Assembly: GCA_949318235.1 (NCBI GenBank)
Contig: OX439132.1
Span: forward strand, 26,237,148 to 26,301,147
DNA length: 64,000 bases
Direction of reading: 5' to 3'
Origin: Ecdyonurus torrentis
Lineage: Eukaryota > Arthropoda > Insecta > Ephemeroptera > Heptageniidae
A model generated the notes under the pieces. That model was given only the letters and a program-made list of their open reading frames with translations, did no database searches and was not told the origin of the DNA. Shown piece by piece: positions 1 through 12,885 of this stretch (its first letter is position 1; each line of letters starts with the position of its first letter). The translations under genes were made by a program, and so were the position numbers.

Positions 1-2229
1 GGCTTAGGTAATTGTAGTTATATTATTTCTCCTCAATTATCTTATGGTCCTGGAAACTGTAAAGGAGATATTAGCTACAACAGAAATTAACAGCAACCTG
101 CAATTCAAAACAAAGACTTTCATTTGTCATAGCATTGTGTAATATTTTATAGGGGTGCTCTAATAGAGGGTACACAAAACTACCCCCTAATACTACTTAC
201 CATAAAGAACAACAACAATACATTTTTTTATTGCTTCATACTTCATCATATAAATATTTATTCCATCTTTCTTAAACAAACATATTATTATCAATCTCTT
301 AGTGACAGTTATTATTATTTAAAACACTTTCATTTTAAATTACACATCTTTTTTCGTCCCATTCATAATATATACGTTTTTTTTATATAGTTTTACACAC
401 ATAATGTACAGTTGTTATTGATATGAAATTTTACTCTTATCACCTTATGGCTATACTATGTACAGTACGTACACATAGGTAAACACATTTTTATAGGAGC
501 ATCACGTTAATTATAGTCACCATAGTAATAATGTATAATATTACCAAAGAAGTAAAGAGTAAAATTTTACATCATATTAACTGTACACACACATCAAGGG
601 TATTGTTATACATTGTGCCGACAGCAGCAATTATTATTTCATTCTTATTAATATAATTATTATACATATACGACAAATAGTACATTAATTTATTATATTT
701 ACACATATAATATTTATTTATATATATATATATATATATTATAAGATATATTACACTTAAACACTTATTAGATATGTTGTATTGAAATAATGGTATATTA
801 TTATACATTTAATATAAGATATGTAAGAATATATGAACAGCAAGTTAAATAAGATAAAAGCTCTTTAATAATTATACCGCCATAAGTTGTAATACTACTT
901 TTGTTAAATCTTATTTAAGTTTGTTTATTTCATAGTTGAAATAATGATAGAAAACGCTTAGGTCTAACAAGAAGGTTGCAACTTATGGTGGATAGTATTA
1001 TATTTTATATATATATAGCAATATTTACAATTTTTTTTTAAGTTTTATATGCAGCGGAACTAATTAAATACTTTATACATTTTTTTTCTTTCTGTATTGC
1101 AATAGAGACTAGAAAAATGTTGAGCAATATATATATTTATTTATAATATTATTTTACTACTATACACATTTATACATTATTATTATTTTAATAGTCTCTA
1201 TATTTAATTTTATTGGAAGATAATTGAGAAAATTGACCAAATGGGCTCAGGATATTTAGTCAATTTTGACAGTTATATTATTACCTGTGTATTTATTTTT
1301 AATTTATCAAATTTTGTTTTACCCTTTTTAGATTGTCATAATTTTTTTTCAAATTTTTTTTTTTTTGGTTAACTATTATTTATATACTCCGAAATATTGC
1401 AGAATTTTATATTTGTAGTTAATCCTATTGAAGGAGATTGTATTAATATACCTAAAATCTATTATATAATATATTTATATATAGTTATTTACACATCAAT
1501 ATAATATACATCCATGCGATTAATTTGAATATTTTAATATCTACAAATCTACATTAAATATTATATTTTAAAATACTTAAAATTTAATTATAATACACTG
1601 TTTTTTTGTTTGTTTTTTTCTTCTTTGAGATCTTTACTTATTCATCGTTTACTAAAAATATCACAAAATTTACTTTTTAATTCATCACACCTTTCTCCTT
1701 TTATTTTTTTTATTGTTTAATCATGTATAATATTAATTATGAGAAATAAATATTAAGAATGTACATTTAAAATAAGCAAATGAGTAGAAGTTATTGCTAT
1801 TGCAAATGTAGATACTACAAAAATAATATAGTATTTTTTTTATTATGTAATAATAACTGTAGTTAATTCTAATTAACCATTACTAAAAATGGGTTAATAT
1901 ATTTATGTATACTAAATTCTAAGTTTTATTTATCCAGTATAATTTACAAGGTCCATATAATAAAGAGGTTAAATAAAAAATCGAGCACGTAACTCGCGTA
2001 TTCGATTTCATTTTGCGATGGATAGTACTTGGTTCTAAGCCAATACGATGCCGTTCACCAGTTACGTCACTGATAAGGTGAACAAAGTTGCAAGTGGTGA
2101 TATGACGTCTTTGGTGAATGATTTTAAGCCAAAATTTTTCCAAGAGCAGTTAACCTCTTATTTATTATGGATCTTGTATGAGAATATTATTATTATTAAA
2201 ATTTGATAGTATAACTATTATTTTAAATG
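1..2229. other. Downstream flank of the receptor gene, no gene recognised
   Basis: This stretch is mostly AT-rich DNA with a short (TA)n run at 718-739. Nested stem pairs lie around 841-991. A patch of higher G+C at 1985-2145 contains an inverted gttcacc/ggtgaac pair. A 74-codon reading frame crosses that patch on the minus strand but matches nothing I recognise. It could be 3' UTR, an alternative last exon of the receptor or an old repeat. Confidence 0.5.
841..991. repeat. Small foldback structure with two stem pairs
   Basis: The sequence at 878-893 (ccgccataagttgtaa) is the imperfect inverted complement of 977-991 (tgcaacttatggtgg). Inside or overlapping it, 841-855 pairs with 908-923 (aagttaaataagat against atcttatttaagtt). 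It may be the remains of a MITE; no target duplication is clear. Confidence 0.35.
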
Positions 2230-2248
2230 TACAGACATTTTGAAAATA

Positions 2249-2254
2249 TTTATT
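2249..2254 (-). promoter_or_regulatory. Candidate polyadenylation signal AATAAA for the receptor gene
   Basis: AATAAA on the minus strand begins 15 bp after the stop codon of the terminal exon. Further AATAAA copies on the same strand lie near 2158-2163 and about 1925-1932, so the real cleavage site could be up to 350 bp further on. In DNA this AT-rich the hexamer is common, which limits confidence. Confidence 0.4.
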
Positions 2255-2269
2255 TTATACATGTTAAAA

Positions 2270-2686
2270 TCACACTGAAATTTCATTAGTAAAATGTGTT
2301 TTATCATCTAAATTAATTACAATATTATTACCTGGTCTTAAATTACGATTTAGAGTTGATGATTCAACACTCATATCTAAATCAGTTTCATGATTTATTT
2401 CCTTTGATTCATCATCATTTTCTATTTGGTCTTCATTATCAACGTCATCACTCATGGTTGCGCATACAATTTTATCAGTTACAGCAGCAAGTACATTATT
2501 TAAGTTACGTGGGTTTTCTTCTTCGATTACGTCACCACCTGAAGTTTCTTCTTCTACGCTACATTCATCAACCTCGCTAATTGCTCGTTGAATGGCAGCA
2601 ATTTTGCATAGTAAACGTCTGTTTCCGTGACGTAAGTTTTTATCTCGGAGACTCTCAAGTTGTTGACAAAGACGTACAAATTCCTC
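2270..2686 (-). CDS. GPR158/179-like class C orphan GPCR, terminal coding exon: coiled coil and acidic C terminus
   Basis: The exon starts after acceptor tttattttgtttcag in phase 0, matching the exon at 19393-19614, and runs 138 codons to a TGA at 2270-2272. The first 26 or so residues (EEFVRLCQQLESLRDKNLRH...) form a charged amphipathic helix. It matches in position and style the coiled coil (DELKKLYAQLE type) after helix 8 in GPR158, where that segment takes part in dimerisation and RGS contact. The remainder is acidic and hydrophilic (VDECSVEEETSGGDVIEEEN, then DDVDNEDQIENDDESKE) with no recognisable domain. A possible internal donor (CCAG/GTAATA, codons RPG) near the end means an alternative last exon cannot be excluded. 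Assignment to the same gene rests on strand, phase, order and the coiled coil. Confidence 0.83.
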   Translation of the reverse strand, partial: EEFVRLCQQLESLRDKNLRHGNRRLLCKIAAIQRAISEVDECSVEEETSGGDVIEEENPRNLNNVLAAVTDKIVCATMSDDVDNEDQIENDDESKEINHETDLDMSVESSTLNRNLRPGNNIVINLDDKTHFTNEISV

Positions 2687-4416
2687 CTGAAACAAAATAA
2701 ATCATATTTTTAATAATAATACAGTGTACTTAAATATTATTATTATAATTAATCACTGTTAAATAAGTGCCACCGTCTTGCAGTTCGACAAATGTTTTGA
2801 CATAGACGTTAATTCAATAATTTTTTTTTTCCTCGTAATGTATGTTTTACACCAATATTCTTGTATATATATACTCTAAACTCAATCTTCGCCTCATGCA
2901 AAACGAATTGGCCAACAATCGAAGTACGCAACTCAATCATGATTTTTTTTTTGTTTTTTAGTATATCGCAGCATAAAAAAAAATCATGACAAAAAAAATA
3001 TATACACATATATTGCACTAAACAATGTAATAAATTTATTTATATTTTGAATTTTTTTTAGGGGAAAAATATGTATTTTTTTAATAATCTTGTTTCAAGT
3101 TTAGTTTGTTTTTGTTTCTTTTCTTCCCCCTCTTATTGTTAGTATAGGTAGAAATATTAGTCCTTATAAAACCTTATAAAAAAATGCATTGATTTATAAA
3201 ATTGAGTGCAGTGCTTTTATTATATATTTCAAATTTTCGATATCAAAGTCTTAAATTTTATATAAAGTTACATTTGTATGGTATATAAAATTGAAATATG
3301 CGACATATATTTCAGTGAATAAAACTTGAATTTATACCATATATGCACTCACTTTTTAGTGAATATCAAATATACTTACCACCCAAGAATGATTGTATGA
3401 CATTTTTAAATTGATCCAGTGCATGCATCATTCATATGGTATGGTAGGATTTTATCAGTATATTACATAGAGAAAAAAATATATAAATGTACAATAAATT
3501 TAATAACTAATGTCTTTTTAAAGGATAAAATAAAAAATATATAAAAATATAAAAAGAACTATAAAAAGATAAAAAAAATATAAAATTGTTAATAAATTAT
3601 AAACTTAAAAAATTTAGAGCATGCAGCCATACGTTCAGTTTCACGTACATTTTGAGAGAAACATATTTTCAAATGAATAAAATATAAATAAATTAGAAAT
3701 GATAATGGAACTTTTTAATTGTTATGTCGTTGAATTATACGTATGATATTACTTAAATTATATATGAAGACGTAATATTAAATTAAGTTTATGAAGTTAT
3801 ATATCAGCGCAAATAGAATTTTAATTTTATGTATACGTTTTCTTTACAACATGCGCTGTATTATATTTAACGAACTTTTTCCAAAAGTGGTTTTCATTAT
3901 TCACGCTTTCGTTCATGACTATGTGTACTAAAACTTTTGCATAAATATATTCATATTATATTTTCTCAATTAAAATATAAGTGTGCATGTGGAATGAATT
4001 AAAATAATGATTTATTTTAGCAAATACTAATACATGGCGTTACGAACAAATATTTTAGTAATTTTGATGAACGAATAACAAAATTACAAAATACCATAGA
4101 TGAAAGAGATAATACATGAACATAATTTTATGGTATTAAAATTACATTTATACACAAGCTTTGATTATAGTAATACTCACCGTACAAAATAATATTTTAT
4201 ATAATATTTAAGGTTAATATAATATACAAATATTTTGCTGAGGTTTACAGTATCGTAAACATAATTATAGTCTTTATTGGGTATATAATTCACAAAATAC
4301 ATACCGTTTAAATATAACTATCATTATTTTAAATACTTGTACTTTAATTCTAAAAGATTATTTTGAATGTTAATACCATCGCAAATATATAATCGATTTT
4401 TATGTGGATTATTTAA

Positions 4417-4659
4417 TTAAAGGCGTAGAACACCTTAAACAAAAAACATGTCTAATATCCTACTAAAATGTCTAAATATCAACGTTGATTTGGCCAGAGT
4501 AATTTATTTCTAATTTATTTTCCATTTACAAATTCGCAACTGTGATTTTGTGAATGGAAAATAAATTAGAAATCAATGACTCTGGCTAAATCAACGTTGA
4601 TACTCAGATAAATTATCGTATTAGACATGTTTTATATTCAAGGTGTTCTACGCTTTTAA
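4417..4659. mobile_element. Hairpin MITE family A, copy 1
   Basis: A 243-bp inverted repeat bounded by TTAA on both sides. It opens TTAAAGGCGTAGAACACCTT and closes with the complement (AAGGTGTTCTACGCTTTTAA). The arms continue inward and include AATCAACGTTGATTT and the ATTTTCCAT/ATGGAAAAT stem. The centre is shorter than in the other copies and lacks the TGACGTCA segment. The TTAA ends suggest a piggyBac-type target, which is inference. Confidence 0.85.
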
Positions 4660-5524
4660 TGTATGTCAAATTTATATTTCTGACCTCCTATACTTTTACT
4701 AATATATTTTTTACATTTTTATACATATAAATTTTGTTGTTCTATTTCAGGTTTTAAATAAGAATTAAATAAAATTAAAATTTCCTTGTTCTACGGTCAG
4801 CTTTATAAACTATATATAAATAAATATATTCACGTTTTAGATATACGCAAAGTTTTGTTAGGCAATTCCATATAGCTTTTGTAATTTATACATTCGTTTT
4901 CAAACTTGGTATCTAGAGCAATATCCAAAAGTTAATTGAATAATTGTGTTAATTGTTCTATAGATATCATTATTTGTCTTGCTAATTGCAAAGTTTAATG
5001 AAAGTATGACACAAAAAATCTACAAAAAGCTGTCTTTGTTACGGTACAAAAAAATATAGTATTTTTTGCTTCAGTGAATAATTAATAATTATTTTATGCC
5101 AGATGGCATAACTATTTTGTAATAACATAAATAATTATACTGAACAACATAATTTTTATTCTATAAATATGTAACATTTATATATATAGTCACTTAAATT
5201 ATGTTGTGTTGAAGGTTCGCGGTGTTAAAATTATAATTGTCAAGCTTTTTTATTTTTTATCCTTATTCGCAAGAAAAAAAAAATGGTTTGTTCTCATTTT
5301 GAAAACAATTAAATTTATGTTTCACTAATAAATTATAAAGAAAAAAAAGGTGCTAAAATGAAAATTATGAGAAAAATTAAAACGCACACAGCATATTATT
5401 TATTTTACAAAACAACAAAACAAAATAATAATAATAATTAACACATTATTAATTTAATGAATGTGTTAGCTATCTTTTGTAATTTTAAATCTCATTTCCT
5501 TAATTAATAATGCAGCGTGATAAT

Positions 5525-5526
<2 letters not shown>

Positions 5527-5591
<65 letters not shown>
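5527..5591. repeat. (AG)n microsatellite
   Basis: About 32 uninterrupted AG units. Confidence 0.97.
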
Positions 5592-5593
<2 letters not shown>

Positions 5594-6311
5594 AAAGATA
5601 AAAATAATATTTAAAAAAAAGAAGTCGCTGTATTATACTAATTCTTCAAAAAAGAAGGTTAAAAAAATATATTAAAAAGGCCATTATGAAAAAAAGAAGT
5701 TGGAAAAAAAGTAATAGGATTATAATGAGTTCAGTAATCGGGTGAGACTCTTTCTTTTCATTAGCTTTTTTTTTTTTTTTTTTTTTTTCCCCTTTGGTAC
5801 TATGCGTGTCTCCTTGTTAAAACGTAGCGTTCAGTGCGGCTACAAAATTGTGTCAAAAAGTATATAGCGAGCAAAACAACTTCTTTTTTTTAATTAATAC
5901 GTCAAACTCATTAAAAATGTATTATGTTTTTTAAAAAATTAACTTAAGAACTAAAAAACAAAATCTCCGAAGAATTAATAAACTTTTTTTAATATAATTT
6001 TATTCTTATAACTTAACATATTAACAAAAGGCTAAAATTAAAAATACTTGTTAAAATTAACCAACATGTTTGAAATTCTAAACTCCTCACTAACAGAAGC
6101 TATAATGCTAATAAATAATTATTGCTATAATAACTTCATAGCAACCGTCATCCAAAAGAATTAAATTTTTGTTAACTAACGTTGGAATACAATCTTTAAA
6201 ATGCTTTGGTTTTAGTGAAAAAATTAACAAGCTCGGAGCACAACACATTATACATTGCTAGCAAACAACTTTTTTGTTGCTGTCTTAATTTAACATATTT
6301 TCTTATGAGGT

Positions 6312-6519
6312 ATGAAGCAGCTAGAATGACTCGAGTTAGAATTTTTATTGATACTATAGAACTTTTTAAATTTAAGTTACTGACTGTAGGTCTGCATTTT
6401 ATTCAATGTGGTTCAATGAAATTTAGGAAAGCAGTAGCTTTAAAGTTCAGTAAGCTACAGCAAAACTTTCAATATATAGTGAGAAAAATTCTTACTTGAT
6501 CGAGTTATAGCTGCTTCAT
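6312..6519. repeat. Weak inverted-repeat pair
   Basis: The sequence atgaagcagcta at 6312-6323 is the inverted complement of tagctgcttcat at 6508-6519, and both are followed by a similar actcga motif. The 97-codon plus-strand frame across it (6206-6499) has no recognisable domain and lacks support. Confidence 0.35.
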
Positions 6520-6588
6520 TTCCAACAAAAGGAAGCATGATTAATTTGAGACAGGAACACAAAGTGATATACTAACTTCTTTTTTTTT

Positions 6589-6917
6589 TTAAAGGCATAG
6601 ACAACTTGAAAACATATGCATTTACATCACAAAACACTTAGGACTTACGTAAATAACATTAATTGGTCTTAAAACCCAACTGTAGCGCCGTAGCAGTGAT
6701 CAGAAATTTCGATTTATGCAACCCCCACAACATTTTCATACTAGTTTTTACCTGTTTCTGACGTCATAAACAGTAATATTCACGCAAATTGCATGCTATA
6801 AAAATTTTTTCAAGATTTTTTGTGGGGCCACATTTACATTCTGGTAAAATTATCATCAGTTTTTTAGATCCCATTTTGTGTTTAGAACATGTTGTTTCAT
6901 GTTTTCTATGCCTTTAA
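6589..6917 (-). mobile_element. MITE family B, copy 1 (minus orientation)
   Basis: This copy has TTAA boundaries with short inverted ends (TTAAAGGCATAGAC and GTTTTCTATGCCTTTAA). The internal sequence matches the other four copies when read on the minus strand, including the landmark around cagtgatcagaaattt, ttctgacgtcataaac and aattatcatcagt. It is more diverged than the copy at 33.9 kb. Confidence 0.85.
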
Positions 6918-8806
6918 GTATTGTTGGTTCCTTTTTTAAAAAACTAAATCCGCACTTTTGAAAATCTTCTATTGACAACGTATGAACACAACGAAAGAAT
7001 TAAGAACGATTATACAGCTTGATTCTAAAAATATTACAAAAAAGTTAAAAATATGTCTATAATTTTAAATAAAGCAGTAGAAGGAATAAGCTATTTTAAG
7101 TACTAAAATGTTAAAGTTTGGATCATCATTAAATGAAATAGGTAAATGTACATTCATAATTTTTTTTTTTTTTTTTTGTTGTTCTATAATAACAGTTTAG
7201 AAGTAAGCGAGAGCTGGTTTTAAATTTTTACTTTTATAAAAGTAGAGTAAACGAGCAAAAGAGAGATTCAAAGAGACAGATATTTATAGTCAAAGAAAAA
7301 AAATTACAGCTTTCATCGTTTATATATGTAAGTTTTTATACAAGAATAATAATTACAGAGGTTTATATTTATATATATTTCTAGAGAGAGAACTACAACT
7401 ATACATTTTAATGAGGTACTTTATAAACGGTAAACCTATGGTTATAGAAGTTTTAAAAATATAAAAAATGATGTTTTACAGCTCATCTCTAATAATTATT
7501 ATTGAGGACAACATTATCCAAACAGACCATTATAATTTCAATCACCCAAATTTCATGATATAAATAATTTCATAAGGTGTATAAATATTTGTTGTTATGA
7601 TAATTTTTTTTCTAATTATTGTTTGCTTTTAAAAAAATACATCAAATTAGGGACGTCGGAACAAACGAAATTCTAAAATATAAACAGTAAGTTTTGTAGC
7701 AAATTTGTATACCATGTTATGTTTAATATTTTCAAAATAAATTACGATATATTTTAGGAAGTATAAGCTTCACCAGATTCTTCCCAACCTTCTACTCTAA
7801 TTCCTACCATGTTTAGACAGGATACATTGTAAATTTATGAAAAAATTATTTTATGCTCTTTTTCTCGGCTAATGTGTGTATATATAATAACGTTTGAATT
7901 TTATGTTTAAATTGGTATAACGTTTTAGTAAATGTTATAAAACTATAAAATAAATAATAAAAAATATAATTAAAAAAAATTATTTTCGAAATTTTACTAA
8001 AATAATTTAACCCTATATAGTAATTACAAAACTTCATCAGTATTATCTTGATTTTATTTCCCTCTCTTTTTAAAGGATCACCAACGTATGAGAAATTATA
8101 ATTATCTTTATGATACATATCATAAAAAAAAAAAAATAATACATAAACGTATTATATTAGGTCAACACAAATAACATTTTATTGTTTAGGTTAATTAATT
8201 ATATAGCATGCAGACCCCGTATAGAGTGTAATATAATATGGGATATCATAAAAAAAAACTACATAAGCTAAGCATAATAATGGATATTAAATTTTAAAGA
8301 GAAACTATAAAGGCTTTAAAATTTAATATTATAGAGATAGCATGATTTAAATTTAATTGAAATTATTTCCGTTGAACTTATACATAAATTAGATTTTTAT
8401 TTGTTGATATGATAAGTCTTTTATTTAAAATTATTTGCGCAATCAAAATTATCTATATTTTGAATATTAAAGTTTTTGAAGGAGAAAGAAAGAGTGATTC
8501 TACATTTTATTTAAGTTTGCAGTTATTACTAAAATATTTTTAGTTTCTACTTATCAACCAATATTCAAGTTTATATTATATACGTAAATTTAATGTACTG
8601 TAAACAGTGCTTTTTTTTATTTTTTTAAATCATGCATATTTTATATTTATTCATAAGCAATGCGCAATTTAGTATAAAATATTTTGATTCAGCAATATAT
8701 TGTGTAAAAAAGAACAAAAGGCTCTAGAATAATTTAATATTTATAATTCACAATATACGCACTTGAATCGGAATTTAAACTGCAATATCGATACGCTAAA
8801 TAATCG

Positions 8807-9102
8807 TTAAATGCGTAGAACACTTTGAACAAAAAAATTGTGTAATATCCTTACAAACCTGAAAATCAACGTTGATTTAATTTATTTTCCATTCACAAAA
8901 TGGCGCGAGTGGTCATTGACGTCACAGCTCGCTTGTTTTACGCGCGCGGGAACCAGGCGAGCTGTGACGTCATTGACCGCTTGTGCCATTTTGTGAATGA
9001 AAAATAAATTAGAAATCAATGACTCCGGATAAATCAACGTTGATTTTCAGGTTTATTAAGACATTTCACAACTTTTTTGTTCAAGGTGTTCTACGCCTTT
9101 AA
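8807..9102. mobile_element. Hairpin MITE family A, copy 2
   Basis: A 296-bp foldback element bounded by TTAA (opening TTAAATGCGTAGAACACTTT, closing AAGGTGTTCTACGCCTTTAA). The stem includes AATCAACGTTGATTT in both arms and two TGACGTCA-type sites (8919-8926 and 8964-8971) facing each other across a GC-rich centre (acgcgcgcgggaacc). It has no coding capacity. Confidence 0.9.
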
Positions 9103-9610
9103 GGGAAAATTTCACGTGCAAAAAATTAAATTGTTAAAATTTAACTCATAATTATTAATTAATAATTTGACTATCAATGAAGAATATAGTAATTGGGTCA
9201 AATAAAAGTAAGCTATCACTTTTCTGTTGACAACCTTCATAGTTATATATATGACAAAATTATACAGATTATTCCATTGTTTAAATAAAATAGGATGACG
9301 ATATTTAAATAAAGCTGTAACTAAAACTTCTAAGGCTATTTGCCTTTCATTACATTTTTACACAGCTATATCCTGCTTCTTTATGCAAAAGCATTAACAC
9401 CAAACATCTCTTTAAAACTTTTAATCAACTTATCGTAGTGTACACATCCATCATTAAAATAAATTGAGCCCAAACACACATATATACATTTTAAGGGTTT
9501 TTAAAATCAGTTTTGGTCGTGCTTACATCAAGTTTAGAAGTACATATATATTTTATACTGAGTGAGTGGGTGACACAAAAGAATAGACAAACTTGTTCGC
9601 AATCTTTAAA

Positions 9611-9622
9611 TCTCTCTCGCAT

Positions 9623-9655
<33 letters not shown>

Positions 9656-9668
9656 CTCTCACACACAC
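9611..9668. repeat. (TC)n with short (AC)n
   Basis: An interrupted TC array (TTC and GC interruptions) ending in acacacaca. Confidence 0.9.
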
Positions 9669-10297
9669 AATTTCTTATAACAATTCACGTGTAAAAAAGC
9701 TGTTTGCCAAAGTTCAATCTCAAGTTCATCCTTTTTAAAGACGAAAGTTCTTTTATAATGCGTGTGTAAAAGCTTAAATAAAATAAACTTATTATTGATT
9801 CTTAAAAATAATGACAATAATGATAGCATCTTTTTATATAAAGAATATTATTAGAACATTAAAATAAATACAAAATGATTTGAAATAAGATGGTAGTTTG
9901 TACTAAAAATATTTCTCAAAAGGTAATGTTTATACGAACTATAAAATATGATATGAAATGAAATGTATATTTAAAATTATTATGACGAATATAATGATGC
10001 ATAGAACATGAAACAGTCAAGTTATTCCACTTTGAAACTTACCTATCCCAAAAGGTTAGAGTTTCGAATTTCATTGTCAATTTTATACAATATCGATTTG
10101 TTAACTATTTTAGTTTTACATTTTTTTTTTTCAAAAACAAAGGAAGATTTTAAATTTTGTTGGATATAATTTATGTAGAGAAAATGTAAATCTTGTCATA
10201 TAATTTTTTATTTGTTAAGTATAAATTTTCTCATTTTAATTATAAATACATGCATGTATTTATTATAATTACACGTAACGTAGCACTGCATGATGTG

Positions 10298-10377
10298 AAA
10301 AGAAAAGAAAAGAAAAGAAAAGAAAAGAAAAGAAAAGAAAAGAAAAGAAAAGAAAAGAAAAGAAAAGAAAGAAAAGA
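10298..10377. repeat. (AAAAG)n pentanucleotide array
   Basis: About 15 AAAAG units. Reading frames in any phase across it are artefacts of the repeat. Confidence 0.96.
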
Positions 10378-10587
10378 AGTAAAAAGTATCCTTACACTTA
10401 TGCAATTTGTCGGGCATATTTTATACAGTATACATATACACCAACAGTACAGAGCAGCCATTAATATGATAATTCAATTTTCAGTTACTGATTTTGCAGA
10501 TTTACAATCATTATGCCATACAAATTTCTAAAATCTGCTCATTTTAGTATTTAGTAAAAAGCTTTCAAAATCTTTTGCATATATTTT

Positions 10588-10693
<106 letters not shown>

Positions 10694-11775
10694 TAATGGC
10701 TAGTTAATATTTCAATAAAATTTATACCACCATAAATATTTATAAAATATAATGAAATTTACCGTGAATTGACGATCATTGATTTACTATTGATTATATA
10801 TCATTTACCATTAAAGCTATAAATATGAATGCAAAAAATTCTACTAATTTTATAAAAACATTCATAGAAAGAATCTTGAATAATCCATTCATCATTTAAA
10901 AATAAAAAATATAAAAATTGTTATATAATATCACATATTTTTTTTAATGAATGGCTTGATAAAATTTCAATAATATTTTCCTTGTCTAATAATATTTAAA
11001 AAATTAAAAATATGCAGTGTTGCATCATTTCAGCTTTCATGCAGCTTACTGCTTACATGAGATGTAAAATAATGTGTAAAATAATATTGATTAGAAAATA
11101 CAACAGAAAAAAAAAAAAAAGTAAAAGAGAAAAGGTTATTTCAAACCGGAAGTCGTTATGAAGTAACTTTATCATAAGGGTCGAAAATGAAAGAAAATAA
11201 AGTTACGTGAGGAGAAATGAGTATGCTATAAATTCTACCTTTATATTATTTTTCAAAGAATAAAATATTTTAGCAGCAAAATTTTATTTAATAAAGTTAA
11301 AATATTTTTTAGATGATATCTTTATTTAAATGAAATAAATCATTATATAATATAATATGTGAAATTATTTTATGATGCAAAATAATTTTAAAACTATAAT
11401 AAATCAAATTAAATATACAATATTAACTTTTAATATGTATTAAAATATATATATAAAATTGAGTTTTTATCGTAAATTACAGTTTGAAGAAGTAAAAAAA
11501 AAAAAAAGTAAACGTTTTTATTACATGTAAAATACGAGAGTTTGTACAATTGCATGAGAATTGAGCAACAAGTGTATTACTATCTTCTCTAAAAATAATA
11601 ATAATAATGACGGAAAATAAAACTCACTCTTCAGAAACTTTTCATTTTAAGATGACGAGGAAAAAGTGTCCATTTTATACTTTTATCTTTCTATTTATCA
11701 AATTACTTAGGATGAGACGCACAAAAACAAAATTGCTTCTTTTTTTGATTGTTTTTGTACATTATTTCTCGCTCG

Positions 11776-11779
<4 letters not shown>

Positions 11780-11810
<31 letters not shown>
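11780..11810. repeat. Poly(T) run
   Basis: 31 consecutive T. No retrotransposon body is evident next to it. Confidence 0.9.
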
Positions 11811-11816
<6 letters not shown>

Positions 11817-12148
11817 TAAAACGACATAATTTTGTTTATAAATCAAATTAAAAGAGTATTTTCTTTTTATTCAAAGCTTTTGTCTTTTTTAATACCATAT
11901 TATAAATTTGAGCTTTATAAATAAAAAGGGGGATGAATGTTGAAAGAGATGAAAGAGATATTAAAGACGGTAGCAAAAATATGCCAAATTTGTCATTGTA
12001 TAATAATACTGTATGGTAGAAAAAGGACTGTGATCTTTTGATTTTGATATAATAGCTGTATTACCAAAAGAAAATTACAATTTTTTAACGTTTAAACAAT
12101 ACGCAATGTATACTTATTTGTTTGATTATCTTACAATAATGAAGAAAT

Positions 12149-12246
12149 ACTCTGACAAGTATATATTGTTTAAAGAAAGCCAGAGGACCATGTAAGTGGG
12201 TTTGTACCTTTTTTGGCCTCTAATAAAAACCATTTATTATTATTAC
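12149..12246 (+). mobile_element. 3' end of a 5'-truncated non-LTR retrotransposon or SINE, ATT-repeat tail
   Basis: The sequence around cagaggaccatgtaagtggg, then gtaccttttttggcctctaataaaaacc and an ATT repeat, recurs at 54137-54240. The core agaggaccatgtaagtggg also occurs inverted at about 50902-50925. A shared 3' end with an AATAAA-like signal and a short repeat tail is typical of non-LTR elements. The family is not identified. Confidence 0.65.
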
Positions 12247-12391
12247 AAAAACAAGTTTGTTGGTATTATCTAAATCTGAATATCAAGAATTTGCGAACTA
12301 AAAAGTTAAATAATATATAATATCGATTGTCGTCGAATTGTATTGAGACTACTTGCTTTTATTACACTATATCGATGCTCTAAGCTCTAAC

Positions 12392-12752
12392 TTAAAGCCA
12401 TAGACAAAATGAAGCAATATGTTCTTTTTAATGATTAATCACAAAATTGGATCTGCAACCCTAATTACAACTTTTAACAGAATGTAAATGTAGTCCCACG
12501 AGAGAGCATGAAAAAAATTTGCTTTAAAAATTTCTGTTTATGACGTCAGAAACAAATTTCAGATTCAGGAAGGGTTAGTTTACTAATAACGTTAGAAACT
12601 GGCAAAAATTAGTATAAAATGTTGTACGGGTTGCGTAAATCAACATTTTCTGATCACTGCTACAGCGCTACAATTTGAGACAAACTAAAATGTTATTTAT
12701 GTAAGCATTTGTAATGTAAATGGTAATGTTTGCTTCTGGTCTATGCCTTTAA
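12392..12752 (+). mobile_element. MITE family B, copy 2
   Basis: TTAAAGCCATAGAC opens the element and GGTCTATGCCTTTAA closes it. The inside contains tagtcccacgagagagc, tgacgtcagaaac and ctgatcactgctac as in the sister copies, with an extra stretch after the TGACGTCA site. It has no coding capacity and sits inside the 16.7-kb receptor intron. Confidence 0.87.
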
Positions 12753-12837
12753 GAGTAAGAGATCCAATATGCCCGTATTTTGAATCGTCTACCTCTGATA
12801 CAATTTTCAGAGTAGGTTACCATTAAAGAAAAAAACG

Positions 12838-12870
<33 letters not shown>

Positions 12871-12885
12871 AGAAGAAGAAGAAGA
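12838..12885. repeat. Poly(A) followed by (GAA)n
   Basis: 31 A, then about six GAA units. Confidence 0.9.

Noticed and set aside
6206..6499. 97-codon plus-strand frame with a TTG start
   Set aside because: No domain, strongly AT-driven composition, no splice or promoter context, and it overlaps an inverted-repeat pair.
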